A DNA stretch of 64,000 nt from Oscillospiraceae bacterium (GTDB taxonomy: Bacteria > Bacillota > Clostridia > Saccharofermentanales > Saccharofermentanaceae): contig CACZGS010000002.1 in the NCBI GenBank assembly GCA_902780785.1, positions 62,001 to 126,000 of the forward strand. Direction: 5' to 3'. Numbering within the stretch: the first letter of the stretch is position 1; each line of letters starts with the position of its first letter. The notes under the pieces were generated by a model that was not told where the DNA came from, ran no database searches, and worked only from the letters and a program-made list of their open reading frames with translations. Positions 1-8,699 of this stretch are shown in pieces. Made by a program: the position numbers and the translations under genes.

Positions 1-1
1 G

Positions 2-241
2 TTCTTTACCAACCCTCAGACAAAAAAGCCGCTTGAGTGTTCTCTTTATGTTGTTATGCTATTTTCATACGCCAGGAAGAAGGTTGTGGGCAGGTTGTCC
101 TTTGAAGATTTTATAAGGCTCGCAGATATTGGTAACTGCAAAGAATTCGACAGTTCGCACGTTCTGCTTAAAGGCATCTCTGAAGAGAGAATGGAAGAGA
201 TAGCAGCAACCGATCACGTTGATCCGCTCGAAGGCGTCTGA
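2..241 (+). CDS. C-terminal end of an unidentified protein (partial)
   Basis: The reading frame is open from the left edge and ends in TGA at 239-241, so only about 79 C-terminal residues are seen and the true start lies outside the window. An internal ATG at 56 has no convincing ribosome binding site and is probably not the start. The visible part is soluble and rich in acidic residues, with an ISEERMEEIAA helix near the end. I do not recognise the family. The next gene starts 18 bases later, so the two are probably co-transcribed. Confidence 0.55.
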   Translation, partial: FFTNPQTKKPLECSLYVVMLFSYARKKVVGRLSFEDFIRLADIGNCKEFDSSHVLLKGISEERMEEIAATDHVDPLEGV

Positions 242-259
242 TACTGAGGAAATAGCGGC

Positions 260-955
260 GTGATACTTATCTTCGATTATTTTGAGACGCTTCTTAACAG
301 CAGGAGCATGGATTTTAACCGCGGGCTTAAAGTGTTCTGGGAAACGTATTACCGGGACAGGTGTTCCTTTGAGGAGATGAAGTCCTATGGAGAGGAGCTG
401 TTCGGTGAGCTCATCTTAAAGCATAATGAGGGCCTTGAGTTTCCGTTTGTAAAAGAAGAACTGCCTCTGTATGCAGAGAAGTTCGGCGGCGATGTCGTAT
501 CTCTAAGCGTTGAGGAAGAAGCGGACTTCCTGATGAGGTGTAATGACTTCGAACTGGAGCCTGGAACTGAGGACTTCCTTATTAAGTGCAGTCAAAAGGA
601 TATTCCGATGTATGTCTTATCCAACAGCGGGTTCGGCGGTGATGCCCTAATGCTTATCCTTAACAGGTTCGGTATCGGAAAGTATTTCAAAAAGCTCTGG
701 TCCAGCGCCGAATTCGGAAGGATAAAGCCTGATAGAGAGTTTTTCGAGTTGGCAATAAGTACGGCTCTGTCTGAGAATCCGAATGATAAAAGGGAAGACA
801 TCATCTTTGTCGGAGACATGTATGATGCCGATGTAATCGGTGCTCATAATGCCGGAATAAAGGCTGCATGGCTTAACAAAAAGGGCGGGGTGGATACAAA
901 TAATCTTGCATCATATGAGGCTTCGTCGATAAGAGGGTTGTCGAAGTTTATTTGA
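260..955 (+). CDS. HAD-superfamily hydrolase
   Basis: Predicted cytoplasmic haloacid dehalogenase-like hydrolase, 231 residues. It has motif I with nucleophile D6 (FDYFETL), motif II (VLSNSG, S121), motif III lysine K156 (RIKPD) and motif IV acidic pair around D186 (FVGDMYDAD). The usual second aspartate of motif I (DxDxT), the general acid in phosphatases, is Phe8. That resembles dehalogenase-type members more than classical phosphatases, so the substrate is open. A helical cap domain fits between motifs I and II. The start is GTG at 260, preceded by GAGGA at 246-250. The family call is firm and the reaction is not. Confidence 0.85.
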   Translation: MILIFDYFETLLNSRSMDFNRGLKVFWETYYRDRCSFEEMKSYGEELFGELILKHNEGLEFPFVKEELPLYAEKFGGDVVSLSVEEEADFLMRCNDFELEPGTEDFLIKCSQKDIPMYVLSNSGFGGDALMLILNRFGIGKYFKKLWSSAEFGRIKPDREFFELAISTALSENPNDKREDIIFVGDMYDADVIGAHNAGIKAAWLNKKGGVDTNNLASYEASSIRGLSKFI

Positions 956-986
956 TACGGTTGCAACGATTTGAAAAGCGTAGTCA

Positions 987-995
987 TGTTATAAT
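987..995 (+). promoter_or_regulatory. Extended -10 promoter for the zinc-ribbon gene
   Basis: TGTTATAAT matches an extended -10 box (TG-N-TATAAT). It lies 52 bases before the ATG at 1047 and after the stop of the HAD gene. No good -35 is seen at the standard distance, which fits an extended -10 promoter. Confidence 0.45.
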
Positions 996-1046
996 AAAAA
1001 AACAACAAGCGAATACTGCATTTTACTGGAATAAGGGTAATCAATA

Positions 1047-2498
1047 ATGTGGAGTGCAAGACCATTTAATTCTGAAATGCCGGATCCATTCGGCAGGAAT
1101 AAGCGTGACGACGGACCGCTTTCTGCGGAATCTTCAAAGTGTCCTTCGTGCGGTTCCAATATCTTCTATCTTCCTGAGGTACAGGGAATGGTTTGCCGTA
1201 ACTGCGGCAACATCTATCATCCTGCAACTCTTGAGTTGATGGGCACATTAGGATACACAATAGAGCACGATTACACGAGCGACGATGAGATCTCAGATGA
1301 AGACAAGAAGCGTCATGAGATCGTGTGCGACAGCTGCGGCGCAACAATGATCGCAGATGAGAATACGGTATCTACTATGTGTCCTTTCTGCGGATCGCCG
1401 GCGATCATTACCAGGAACTTAACCCGTGAGTTTAAGCCGGACTATATTATCCCGTTCAGGATTGACAGGGATACTGCTCAGGAGAATGTGAAGAAATGGC
1501 TTAAGACCAGAAAGATGACGCCTTGGGGCTTTAAGTCCAAGAGCCGCCTTACTAAGCTGACCGCTTTGTATGTGCCGTTCTGGTTATTGGACTGCGGCGT
1601 ACATTCTGATATGACCGGTACAGGAATCAGGAAAACCACAGATGCCGATGAACATTTTCACGTTGCGTCGAGAGCAGCCTATTATGTCAAAGGAGTTCCT
1701 TTCGATGCATCTCTTAAGATTGCAAACAAACTGATGGTGGCAATTGAACCTTTTGATTACAGCGGTTTGGTAAAGTTCGATAACCGTTATCTGCAGGGCT
1801 TTTGTGCTGATAAGTATGACCAGAGCCCTACTGAGATGATGGGAAGATTCATAAAGAGATTGGACAGACTCTCAGGAGAACTTTTAGAGAATATCGGCAA
1901 CAAATTCGACAGATATGTGCCGAACTCTGATAAGACCTTTACCTGGATGAGTGATATCAATATCAAGTATTGTCTTTTACCGGTATGGTTTATGACTGTA
2001 GAGTTTGAAGGAAGACAATATCAGTTTGCCGTTAACGGTCAGACCGGTGAAGCCGGCGGAATGGTACCGACAACCAGCGCTGTTGATAAGCTCGAGAGCC
2101 TGGCAAGGTTTACCAGAAGCAAATGGATGAGCATACCGATAATCCTTGCTGTAATTGTTCCAGCTCTGATCTTTTTGATCACTTTGTCATTTAATATCAG
2201 TGCTTTTAACTTGTTTATGTTTTATGCATTGTGTGCGTTGGAACTGTTCCTTCTTATCTCGATAGTCCTGTTGTTTGTGATACGGGGTGCCGCGAATATC
2301 GGTTCGCGTACAATACATAGGGCTGCTGATGAGGTCAACGATTTTGACAAGGATCCGGGAATAGAATCTTATGTTGATAAATCCCGCCATACTGAACTTA
2401 AGATGGTGGATTCCTTCATTCATCACAGGGAGTACTATGACAGAAGAGATGACGATGAGGATAAACCGGAATTCGGTGACTTTTTCGAAACATATTGA
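1047..2498 (+). CDS. TFIIB-type zinc-ribbon membrane protein
   Basis: 483 residues. The N-terminus has two zinc ribbons, CPSC (C32, C35) with CRNC (C50, C53), then CDSC with CPFC. A middle region has the YVPFWL and LLPVWF segments and the FAVNGQTGE segment typical of this widespread Firmicutes family. Two adjacent hydrophobic helices follow at about residues 358-417, then an acidic tail. Such proteins are often annotated only as zinc-ribbon proteins, and their function is unknown to me. The zinc ribbons probably face the cytoplasm. The ribosome binding site is weak (AAGGG at about 1035). It is preceded by its own promoter-like box and looks monocistronic. Confidence 0.75.
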   Translation: MWSARPFNSEMPDPFGRNKRDDGPLSAESSKCPSCGSNIFYLPEVQGMVCRNCGNIYHPATLELMGTLGYTIEHDYTSDDEISDEDKKRHEIVCDSCGATMIADENTVSTMCPFCGSPAIITRNLTREFKPDYIIPFRIDRDTAQENVKKWLKTRKMTPWGFKSKSRLTKLTALYVPFWLLDCGVHSDMTGTGIRKTTDADEHFHVASRAAYYVKGVPFDASLKIANKLMVAIEPFDYSGLVKFDNRYLQGFCADKYDQSPTEMMGRFIKRLDRLSGELLENIGNKFDRYVPNSDKTFTWMSDINIKYCLLPVWFMTVEFEGRQYQFAVNGQTGEAGGMVPTTSAVDKLESLARFTRSKWMSIPIILAVIVPALIFLITLSFNISAFNLFMFYALCALELFLLISIVLLFVIRGAANIGSRTIHRAADEVNDFDKDPGIESYVDKSRHTELKMVDSFIHHREYYDRRDDDEDKPEFGDFFETY

Positions 2499-2619
2499 TC
2501 ATTCAAATTCTCTGAAAGATTGCTGTGCTAATCATTTGATATAGATGACTGAAAGCATAAATCCGTTCGAAAAACTAAATGTTAGAATTGATTATCAACC
2601 GAAAGCGGGGTAAACGCGT

Positions 2620-3744
2620 ATGGAAAAGTCTAAGGTCTACTTCACTGATTTCAGAACTGGTTTGGGAACACCGCTTACTGCGAAACTGCAAAAGCTGATC
2701 AGGCTCGCAGGCATTGAGTCAATCGATTTCGATAACAAGTTCGTTGCCATCAAGATGCATTTCGGTGAGCTCGGCAATCTTGCTTATTTGAGACCAAACT
2801 ATGCAAAGGCAGTTGCCGATGTTATCAAGGAGAACGGCGGTCTGCCGTTCCTTACGGACTGCAATACCTTATATCCCGGAAGCAGAAAGCATGCGCTGGA
2901 ACATATGGACTGCGCCAACCTTAACGGCTTTAATACCGTAACTACAGGCTGCCAGATAATAATCGCTGACGGTTTAAGAGGAACGGATGACATCATCGTT
3001 CCTGTTCCTAACGGTGTGTACTGCAAAGAAGCATATATCGGCAGGGCGGTAATGGATGCCGATATCTTTGTCTCACTTACTCACTTTAAGGGCCATGAGG
3101 CGGCAGGCTTCGGCGGTACTATCAAGAATATCGGAATGGGGTGCGGTTCCAGAGCAGGTAAGATGCAGCAGCACCAGAGCGGTCATCCGCACGTTAAGAC
3201 CGATATGTGCAAAGGCTGCAGAAGATGCGCCAAAGAGTGCGGCTCTGATGCTATCTCCTATGAGGATAAGAAGGCCTGGATCGATCCTGACAAGTGCAAA
3301 GGATGCGGCAGATGCATCGGTGCATGCGCTTTCGATGCCATCGAAAATGACAACTGGGACGCTCCCCAGCTTTTAGGCTGCAGAATGGCTGAATATACTG
3401 CCGCCGTTGTAAGCGGAAGGCCTGCTTTCCACATAAGCCTTATCACTGATGTATCACCGAACTGTGACTGCCACGGCGAGAATGACGCTCCGATCCTTCC
3501 CGATATCGGAATGCTCGCTTCGTTTGATCCGGTTGCTCTGGATCAGGCATGCGTCGACCTTTGCTCAAAGGCTGAGCCCATCAGAAACAGCCAGCTTGGC
3601 GATAATCTGGCAGATCCTCATTTCCATGACCACGGCGATCACTGGCACAACAACAATCCGAATGTCTCATGGGCTGAGACTCTTGAGCACGCAGAGAAGA
3701 TCGGTATAGGCACCCGCCAATATGAACTTGTGACGATGAAGTAA
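2620..3744 (+). CDS. DUF362-type protein with two 4Fe-4S clusters
   Basis: 374 residues. The N-terminal DUF362 domain includes the IKMHFGE and THFKGH segments. A dicluster ferredoxin module follows with C197, C200, C203, C207 and C226, C229, C232, C236. Both motifs are CxxCxxCxxxC, but the proline usually found after the fourth Cys is absent (G and A instead). The C-terminal part continues the DUF362 fold and ends in a His-rich stretch (HFHDHGDHWH) that could bind a metal. Cytoplasmic electron transfer is likely, partner unknown. The start ATG follows AAAGCGGGG. It stands alone between two intergenic gaps. Confidence 0.8.
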   Translation: MEKSKVYFTDFRTGLGTPLTAKLQKLIRLAGIESIDFDNKFVAIKMHFGELGNLAYLRPNYAKAVADVIKENGGLPFLTDCNTLYPGSRKHALEHMDCANLNGFNTVTTGCQIIIADGLRGTDDIIVPVPNGVYCKEAYIGRAVMDADIFVSLTHFKGHEAAGFGGTIKNIGMGCGSRAGKMQQHQSGHPHVKTDMCKGCRRCAKECGSDAISYEDKKAWIDPDKCKGCGRCIGACAFDAIENDNWDAPQLLGCRMAEYTAAVVSGRPAFHISLITDVSPNCDCHGENDAPILPDIGMLASFDPVALDQACVDLCSKAEPIRNSQLGDNLADPHFHDHGDHWHNNNPNVSWAETLEHAEKIGIGTRQYELVTMK

Positions 3745-3798
3745 GCAGATTGTCTAATCTGACCAAGTAACTTCATTTATCATTGCTTCCTTTTTAGG

Positions 3799-3826
3799 TT
3801 GCTTAAAAGCCCCGCTAATATATAAT
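3799..3826 (+). promoter_or_regulatory. Promoter of the cysteine desulfurase-thiI operon
   Basis: TTGCTT (3799-3804) and TATAAT (3821-3826) are separated by 16 bases, 29 bases before the ATG at 3855. A small AGATT/AATCT inverted repeat lies upstream near 3748. Confidence 0.5.
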
Positions 3827-3854
3827 ACTTACGTCATTTTATGCGAGGCGGATC

Positions 3855-4994
3855 ATGATCTATTTTGATAACAGTGCGACAACCTTTGTATCTGACTCTG
3901 TAAGAGCCAAATTGCAGGAACTCACCGAGGACAGCGTATCAGCTAACCCCGGCGCTCTTCATAAGCTCGGAAACAGGGCTATTGAAGTATACGAAGGCAT
4001 CAGGAAAGAGACCGCAGAGCTTCTCGGCGCCAAGCCTGAGGAGATCTTCTTCACGTCCTGTGCCACAGAGAGCGCAAATACTGCCATCAAGGGTTATATG
4101 AGCCGCAATAAGAGAGCCGGCAATGCCGTGATCTCCACAAAGACTGAGCATAAGGCTACTCTTGAGTGTCTTGAGTACCTGGCAAAGCTCGGCTATGAGA
4201 TCAGATATCTCAAGACCGGCATGGACGGCAAGCCCGTTATGGAGAGCCTTGAAGAAGAACTCGGCAAGGGTGATGTTGCTCTGGCATGTTTTACTTTGGT
4301 TAACAACGAGACAGGCGCGGTACTTCCTTTCGAGACCATCGCGAAAACCATCAAGGCCAAGTCTCCTTCTACGGTAATCTATCTGGACTGTGTCCAGGCA
4401 TTAGGGAAGATGAAGATAGATCTTTCCTCTTTAGGTGCTGATATGTGTTCGTTCTCCGGTCATAAGATCCATTCGATCAAGGGCAACGGCGTTCTTTATG
4501 TCAGGAAAGGCGTAAGGATCGACCCTTTGATCTTAGGCGGCGGACAGCAGGACGGCATGCGTTCGGGCACACAGAGCCCTGTTCTTGCAGGCGCGTTCCT
4601 TGCGGCTTTGAAGGAAGTCACGACAGGCATTGACGAGGCTTATGCAAAGGCAAGTGAGATAAATGCTTATCTGCGCAAAGAACTGACTGCTAGGGGAGCA
4701 AAAGTATTATCACCTGATGATGCGCTTCCTTACGTGCTCAATGTTTCTTTCGCAGGCTTTGAATCAGAGACAATGCTGCATTGTCTTGAGATCTACGATA
4801 TCTATGTTTCCACGGTCTCTGCATGCTCAGCAAAGCAGAAGAAGGTATCTTATGTCCTCCTCGAGATGGGCGTGGACAGAAAGACTGCGGCAAATGCCGT
4901 AAGACTAAGTTTCTCCAGACATAATACGATGGATGAGGCTGCCCAATTTATTAAGTGCGTTGATGCGATCTACGATCAATTTTTGGTGAAGTGA
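3855..4994 (+). CDS. Cysteine desulfurase (NifS/IscS family)
   Basis: PLP enzyme of 379 residues that takes sulfur from cysteine to form a persulfide. It begins with IYFDNSATT, carries the PLP lysine in SGHKIH (K204), and has the active-site cysteine in STVSACSAK (C324). The next gene, 10 bases downstream, is thiI. In Firmicutes whose ThiI lacks a rhodanese domain, a dedicated NifS-like partner (B. subtilis NifZ) donates sulfur directly to ThiI, so this is most likely the tRNA 4-thiouridine sulfur donor rather than the general Fe-S enzyme. No iscU or sufU is nearby. Confidence 0.93.
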   Translation: MIYFDNSATTFVSDSVRAKLQELTEDSVSANPGALHKLGNRAIEVYEGIRKETAELLGAKPEEIFFTSCATESANTAIKGYMSRNKRAGNAVISTKTEHKATLECLEYLAKLGYEIRYLKTGMDGKPVMESLEEELGKGDVALACFTLVNNETGAVLPFETIAKTIKAKSPSTVIYLDCVQALGKMKIDLSSLGADMCSFSGHKIHSIKGNGVLYVRKGVRIDPLILGGGQQDGMRSGTQSPVLAGAFLAALKEVTTGIDEAYAKASEINAYLRKELTARGAKVLSPDDALPYVLNVSFAGFESETMLHCLEIYDIYVSTVSACSAKQKKVSYVLLEMGVDRKTAANAVRLSFSRHNTMDEAAQFIKCVDAIYDQFLVK

Positions 4995-5004
4995 GGATAA
5001 AGAT

Positions 5005-6210
5005 ATGGGAAATGTCCTTTTGGCGAGAATGGGTGAGATTACCCTCAAAGGGCTTAACAGAGGCGCTTTTGAGATCCAGCTCAAGAGCAATCTCAAGTAC
5101 AGACTGAAGAAATTCGGTGACCTGAAGATCTACCAGAGCCAGAGCAGGATCTGGATCGAACCCAAGGAAGAGGATAACCCGAATTTTAAGAGCATGGCAG
5201 CCGCAGAAGAGATAATGAAGGCTGTATGCCAGGTCTTCGGTATCGTATCCGTAAGCCTTGCAAGAAAGTTCGAAGGTGATTTCGAGTCCGTAAAGGAGAA
5301 TGCTTTCGAGTGCGTAAAAGAGCTCCTTGAGGCTAATCCCGGCTATAAGACATTCAAGGTCGAGAGCAAGAGAGGAAATAAGACTTTCCCGATGACCTCG
5401 CCCGAGATCTGCGAAGAGCTCGGTTACCAGATCCTTCAGAATTTCCCGGAACTCACTGTTAAGGTAAAGAATCCTGATTTCATCCTGAATGTTGAGATCC
5501 GTGAATCGAATTATATCTATTCAGGCAAGATGATGGCACACAGAGGCCTTCCCGTCGGAACATGCGCCAAGGGAATGCTCCTTCTGTCAGGCGGCATCGA
5601 CAGCCCTGTTGCAGGCTTTATGATGGCTTCACGCGGTATGCCTCTTGATGCCGTATATTTCCATTCGTATCCTTACACAAGCGATCTTGCAAAGCAGAAG
5701 GTAATAGACCTCGCAAAGATCGTATCCGGCTATTCCGGACGCATGACGCTTCATGTCGTAAACTTTACGCAGATCCAGTTAGATCTCTATAAGCATTCTC
5801 CTCAAGACATGCTTACAGTCACCATGCGCCGCGTAATGCTCCAGATCGCTGAGCGTCTTGCACTTAAGAACGACTGCAAGTGCCTCATTACAGGCGAGAG
5901 CTTAGGCCAGGTAGCTTCACAGACGATGGAAGCTATCGCTGCCACAAACGAAGTCGTAAAGATGCCTGTCTTAAGACCTCTCATCGGTCTTGATAAGCAG
6001 GCTACATGCGATATCTCGCGTGATATCGGAGCATTTGAGACATCGATCCTTCCTTACGAGGACTGCTGTACGGTATTTGTTGCAAAACACCCGAAGACAC
6101 ATCCTCATCCGGAGGATATAATCGAGGCTGAGAAAGATCTCGATATCGAGATGCTTGTTGAATCAGGCGTTGCTGGTACGGAAGATATCGTCATTAATCC
6201 TTTTGATTGA
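5005..6210 (+). CDS. thiI: tRNA 4-thiouridine sulfurtransferase ThiI
   Basis: 401 residues: an N-terminal ferredoxin-like plus THUMP region (about 1-165), then a PP-loop ATPase domain with SGGIDSPVAGF near residue 192. It adenylates U8 of tRNA and inserts sulfur. The protein ends at the PP-loop domain with no C-terminal rhodanese domain, as in Bacillus and unlike E. coli, so it depends on an external persulfide donor, evidently the cysteine desulfurase just upstream. The start ATG follows a GAGGATAAAG ribosome binding site. It is in one operon with its neighbours on both sides. Confidence 0.95.
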   Translation: MGNVLLARMGEITLKGLNRGAFEIQLKSNLKYRLKKFGDLKIYQSQSRIWIEPKEEDNPNFKSMAAAEEIMKAVCQVFGIVSVSLARKFEGDFESVKENAFECVKELLEANPGYKTFKVESKRGNKTFPMTSPEICEELGYQILQNFPELTVKVKNPDFILNVEIRESNYIYSGKMMAHRGLPVGTCAKGMLLLSGGIDSPVAGFMMASRGMPLDAVYFHSYPYTSDLAKQKVIDLAKIVSGYSGRMTLHVVNFTQIQLDLYKHSPQDMLTVTMRRVMLQIAERLALKNDCKCLITGESLGQVASQTMEAIAATNEVVKMPVLRPLIGLDKQATCDISRDIGAFETSILPYEDCCTVFVAKHPKTHPHPEDIIEAEKDLDIEMLVESGVAGTEDIVINPFD

Positions 6211-6235
6211 TCCTTAAGGGGAAGAGGAGCAAGAG

Positions 6236-7264
6236 TTGAGAATAGGAAAGCTTACAGACGAGCAGCTTGAGTCACTGGTATTATCAAGGCTGCCCAAGTT
6301 ATCCAGCAAGACCTTATCCGGTGCCGGAATAGGTGCTGACTGCGCATGGCTTAAGACCGGTGAGAACCTTCTGGTTACATCTTCAGATCCTATTACTGCC
6401 GGCGGAAGCGAGTCCGGAACCCTTGCAATCCATGTATCCTGTAATGACATTGCTGCCTGCGGCGTAAAGCCGACCGGCATACTTATCGTAATAATCGCTC
6501 CTCCTTCTGCTACTGAGGATGAGATCGTATCCATCGTAGACCAGGCCAGCCGCGAAGCCGGAAAGCTTGGTGTTGATATCGTCGGCGGTCACACGGAAGT
6601 TTCTGATTGTGTAAACAGGTTCGTTGTTATCTCGACGGCTTTCGGAATCGTCGAAAAGGGTACACCCGTGCCCCTGGGCCATGCCAAGCCCGGTGACAAG
6701 CTTATTATCACCAAGACTGCAGCAATCGAAGGCAGCTTTATTGCCGCCAATGAGCATGCGGATAAGCTTGAAGGGAAGATCCCTTCTGAATATATCGCCG
6801 AGGCTAAGACCTATGGCGAACTCATTTCCGTAGTTAAGGAAGGTTCAATCTTGGGACCGCTTCCTTCTTCCGATACAGCTTCATCTTTTGAAGGTTTCCC
6901 AAGATCATGCGTCAATCTTATGCATGACGTCACTGAGGGCGGTGTAGAGGGTGCTGCTTTTGAGATGGCAGACTTTTCGAAGACCGGCGTAACGCTTGAC
7001 CAGAGGCTTGTACCGTTTACGGAATGCTCCAAGGCAATTTGTGAGGCTCTTAACCTTAACCCGTTCAGGCTCATATCTTCGGGCGCTCTCATGATCGCTT
7101 CATCTGAACCTGACAAGGTTATCGGAGCGCTGGCAGCAGAGGGAATCAAGGCAACCGTGATCGGTGAGTTTACTGATGCTTCAGAAGGCGCAAAGACCAT
7201 CGGACTTGACGGCGTGACCAGACCTATGCCCGCACCTTCGGCAGATGAGATCTACAAAATCTGA
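6236..7264 (+). CDS. AIR synthase-related protein (HypE/ThiL-like)
   Basis: 342 residues of the PurM/HypE/ThiL/SelD ATP-binding superfamily. The N-terminal half has GIGADCAWL, the acidic SSDPIT segment and HVSCNDIAACGVKP. The GGHTEV motif lies in the middle and a C-terminal AIRS_C domain has the MHDVTEGG motif. It resembles the stand-alone HypE-like group of Clostridia, but no hyp or hydrogenase genes lie nearby, and ThiL cannot be excluded. The start is TTG at 6236 behind a very strong AGGGGAAGAGGAG site. It sits 25 bases after thiI, so a link to sulfur or thiamine chemistry is possible but unproven. Confidence 0.75.
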   Translation: MRIGKLTDEQLESLVLSRLPKLSSKTLSGAGIGADCAWLKTGENLLVTSSDPITAGGSESGTLAIHVSCNDIAACGVKPTGILIVIIAPPSATEDEIVSIVDQASREAGKLGVDIVGGHTEVSDCVNRFVVISTAFGIVEKGTPVPLGHAKPGDKLIITKTAAIEGSFIAANEHADKLEGKIPSEYIAEAKTYGELISVVKEGSILGPLPSSDTASSFEGFPRSCVNLMHDVTEGGVEGAAFEMADFSKTGVTLDQRLVPFTECSKAICEALNLNPFRLISSGALMIASSEPDKVIGALAAEGIKATVIGEFTDASEGAKTIGLDGVTRPMPAPSADEIYKI

Positions 7265-7360
7265 GATAAAAGATTTTTGAAGTGCTTTTTGCTTAAAAAC
7301 GGCTCCCGAATATAGTCAAAATCTATGCACGAAATATACTTCTTTCTATCCTTTTTCGGC

Positions 7361-7384
7361 TTGATTGAAATAGACCCTTATAAT
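7361..7384 (+). promoter_or_regulatory. Possible glyA promoter region
   Basis: The 162-base gap before glyA holds TATAAT at 7379-7384. The nearest -35-like TTGATT (7361-7366) is only 12 bases away, which is too close, so the -35 is uncertain. I see no riboswitch-like structure in the gap. Confidence 0.25.
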
Positions 7385-7426
7385 AAAATAAAGCGCGTGA
7401 AATAATATCCAGGAGGATTTTTATAT

Positions 7427-8668
7427 ATGTACGACCACATTAAGGCTGAGGATTCTGAAGTCTATTCCGCAATAATGCAGGAGATCGGACGTCAGAGAAA
7501 CAAGATCGAGCTTATCGCATCTGAGAACATGGTATCTGAGGCAGTTCTTGAAGCTGCAGGTTCACCTCTCACAAACAAGTATGCAGAGGGTTACCCGGGA
7601 AAGCGTTATTACGGCGGATGTGAGTATGTGGATATCGTAGAGCAGCTCGCAATCGACAGAGCTAAGCAGCTCTTCGGCGCTGAGCACGTTAACGTACAGC
7701 CCCACTCCGGCGCACAGGCTAACACAGCAGTTTACTTTGCAATCCTTGAGCCCGGTGATACGATCCTCGGTCTCGACCTTTCTCACGGTGGTCACTTGAC
7801 ACACGGTATGAAGATCAACGTTTCCGGCAGAACATATCATTCCGAGTTCTACCAGGTTGATGAGAAGACACAGATGCTCGACTACGATGCGATCAGAGCT
7901 AAGGCTCTCGAGTGCAAGCCTAAGGTAATCGTTGCAGGTGCTTCCGCATATCCGAGGATCATCGATTTCAAGAAGTTCAGAGAGATTGCTGATGAAGTAG
8001 GAGCTTACCTCTTCGTAGATATGGCTCACATCGCAGGCCTCGTTGCTGCAGGACTTCACCCGAATCCGGTTCCGTATGCAGATTTCGTTACAACAACAAC
8101 ACACAAGACTCTTAGAGGTCCCCGTGGCGGTATCATCATGTGCAAAGAGGAATACGCTAAGAAGATCAATTCCGCAGTATTCCCCGGCCAGCAGGGCGGC
8201 CCTCTCATGCACATCATCGCTGCTAAGGCAGTTGCTTTCAAGGAAGCTCTCTCTCCTGAGTTCAGAGCTTATGCCGAGCAGATCGTAAAGAACGCAAAGG
8301 CAATGAGCGAAGCGCTCCTCGCAAGAGGCGTTAACCTTGTTTCCGGCGGTACAGACAACCACCTCATGCTCATCGACTTGAGAGGCACAGGCGTTACAGG
8401 TGCTATGCTCCAGGAGCGTCTTGATGATGTAAATATCACAGCAAACAAGAATACTATTCCTTTCGATCCCGAGAAGCCGACAGTAACATCCGGCGTACGT
8501 GTCGGTACACCTGCTGCTACAGCAAGAGGCTTCAAGGAAGAGGATTTCGTTGAGGTTGCAAACATCATTGCTGACTGCATCTTCGACTACGATAACAAGA
8601 AGGAAGAATCTATCAAGAGAGTTAAGGCTCTTACTGATAAGTATCCCGTATATCCGGATATCGTATAA
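7427..8668 (+). CDS. glyA: Serine hydroxymethyltransferase
   Basis: 413 residues, the usual length. It converts serine plus tetrahydrofolate to glycine plus 5,10-methylene-THF in the cytoplasm, supplying one-carbon units for thyA and purine synthesis. Visible marks are the IELIASEN N-terminus, [19 protein letters not shown] and the PLP lysine in [13 protein letters not shown] (K227). The start ATG follows AGGAGG at 7411. Codon use is strongly biased towards a small set of codons, as expected for a highly expressed gene. Confidence 0.98.
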   Translation: MYDHIKAEDSEVYSAIMQEIGRQRNKIELIASENMVSEAVLEAAGSPLTNKYAEGYPGKRYYGGCEYVDIVEQLAIDRAKQLFGAEHVNVQPHSGAQANTAVYFAILEPGDTILGLDLSHGGHLTHGMKINVSGRTYHSEFYQVDEKTQMLDYDAIRAKALECKPKVIVAGASAYPRIIDFKKFREIADEVGAYLFVDMAHIAGLVAAGLHPNPVPYADFVTTTTHKTLRGPRGGIIMCKEEYAKKINSAVFPGQQGGPLMHIIAAKAVAFKEALSPEFRAYAEQIVKNAKAMSEALLARGVNLVSGGTDNHLMLIDLRGTGVTGAMLQERLDDVNITANKNTIPFDPEKPTVTSGVRVGTPAATARGFKEEDFVEVANIIADCIFDYDNKKEESIKRVKALTDKYPVYPDIV

Positions 8669-8699
8669 TTCCAAGCTTAACGCTTGATGCTCTTGACTT

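Noticed and set aside
6236..7264. Firm assignment as thiL (thiamine monophosphate kinase)
   Set aside because: The superfamily fits, but overall similarity seems closer to stand-alone HypE-like proteins and no thiamine gene other than thiI, which here most likely acts on tRNA, is present.
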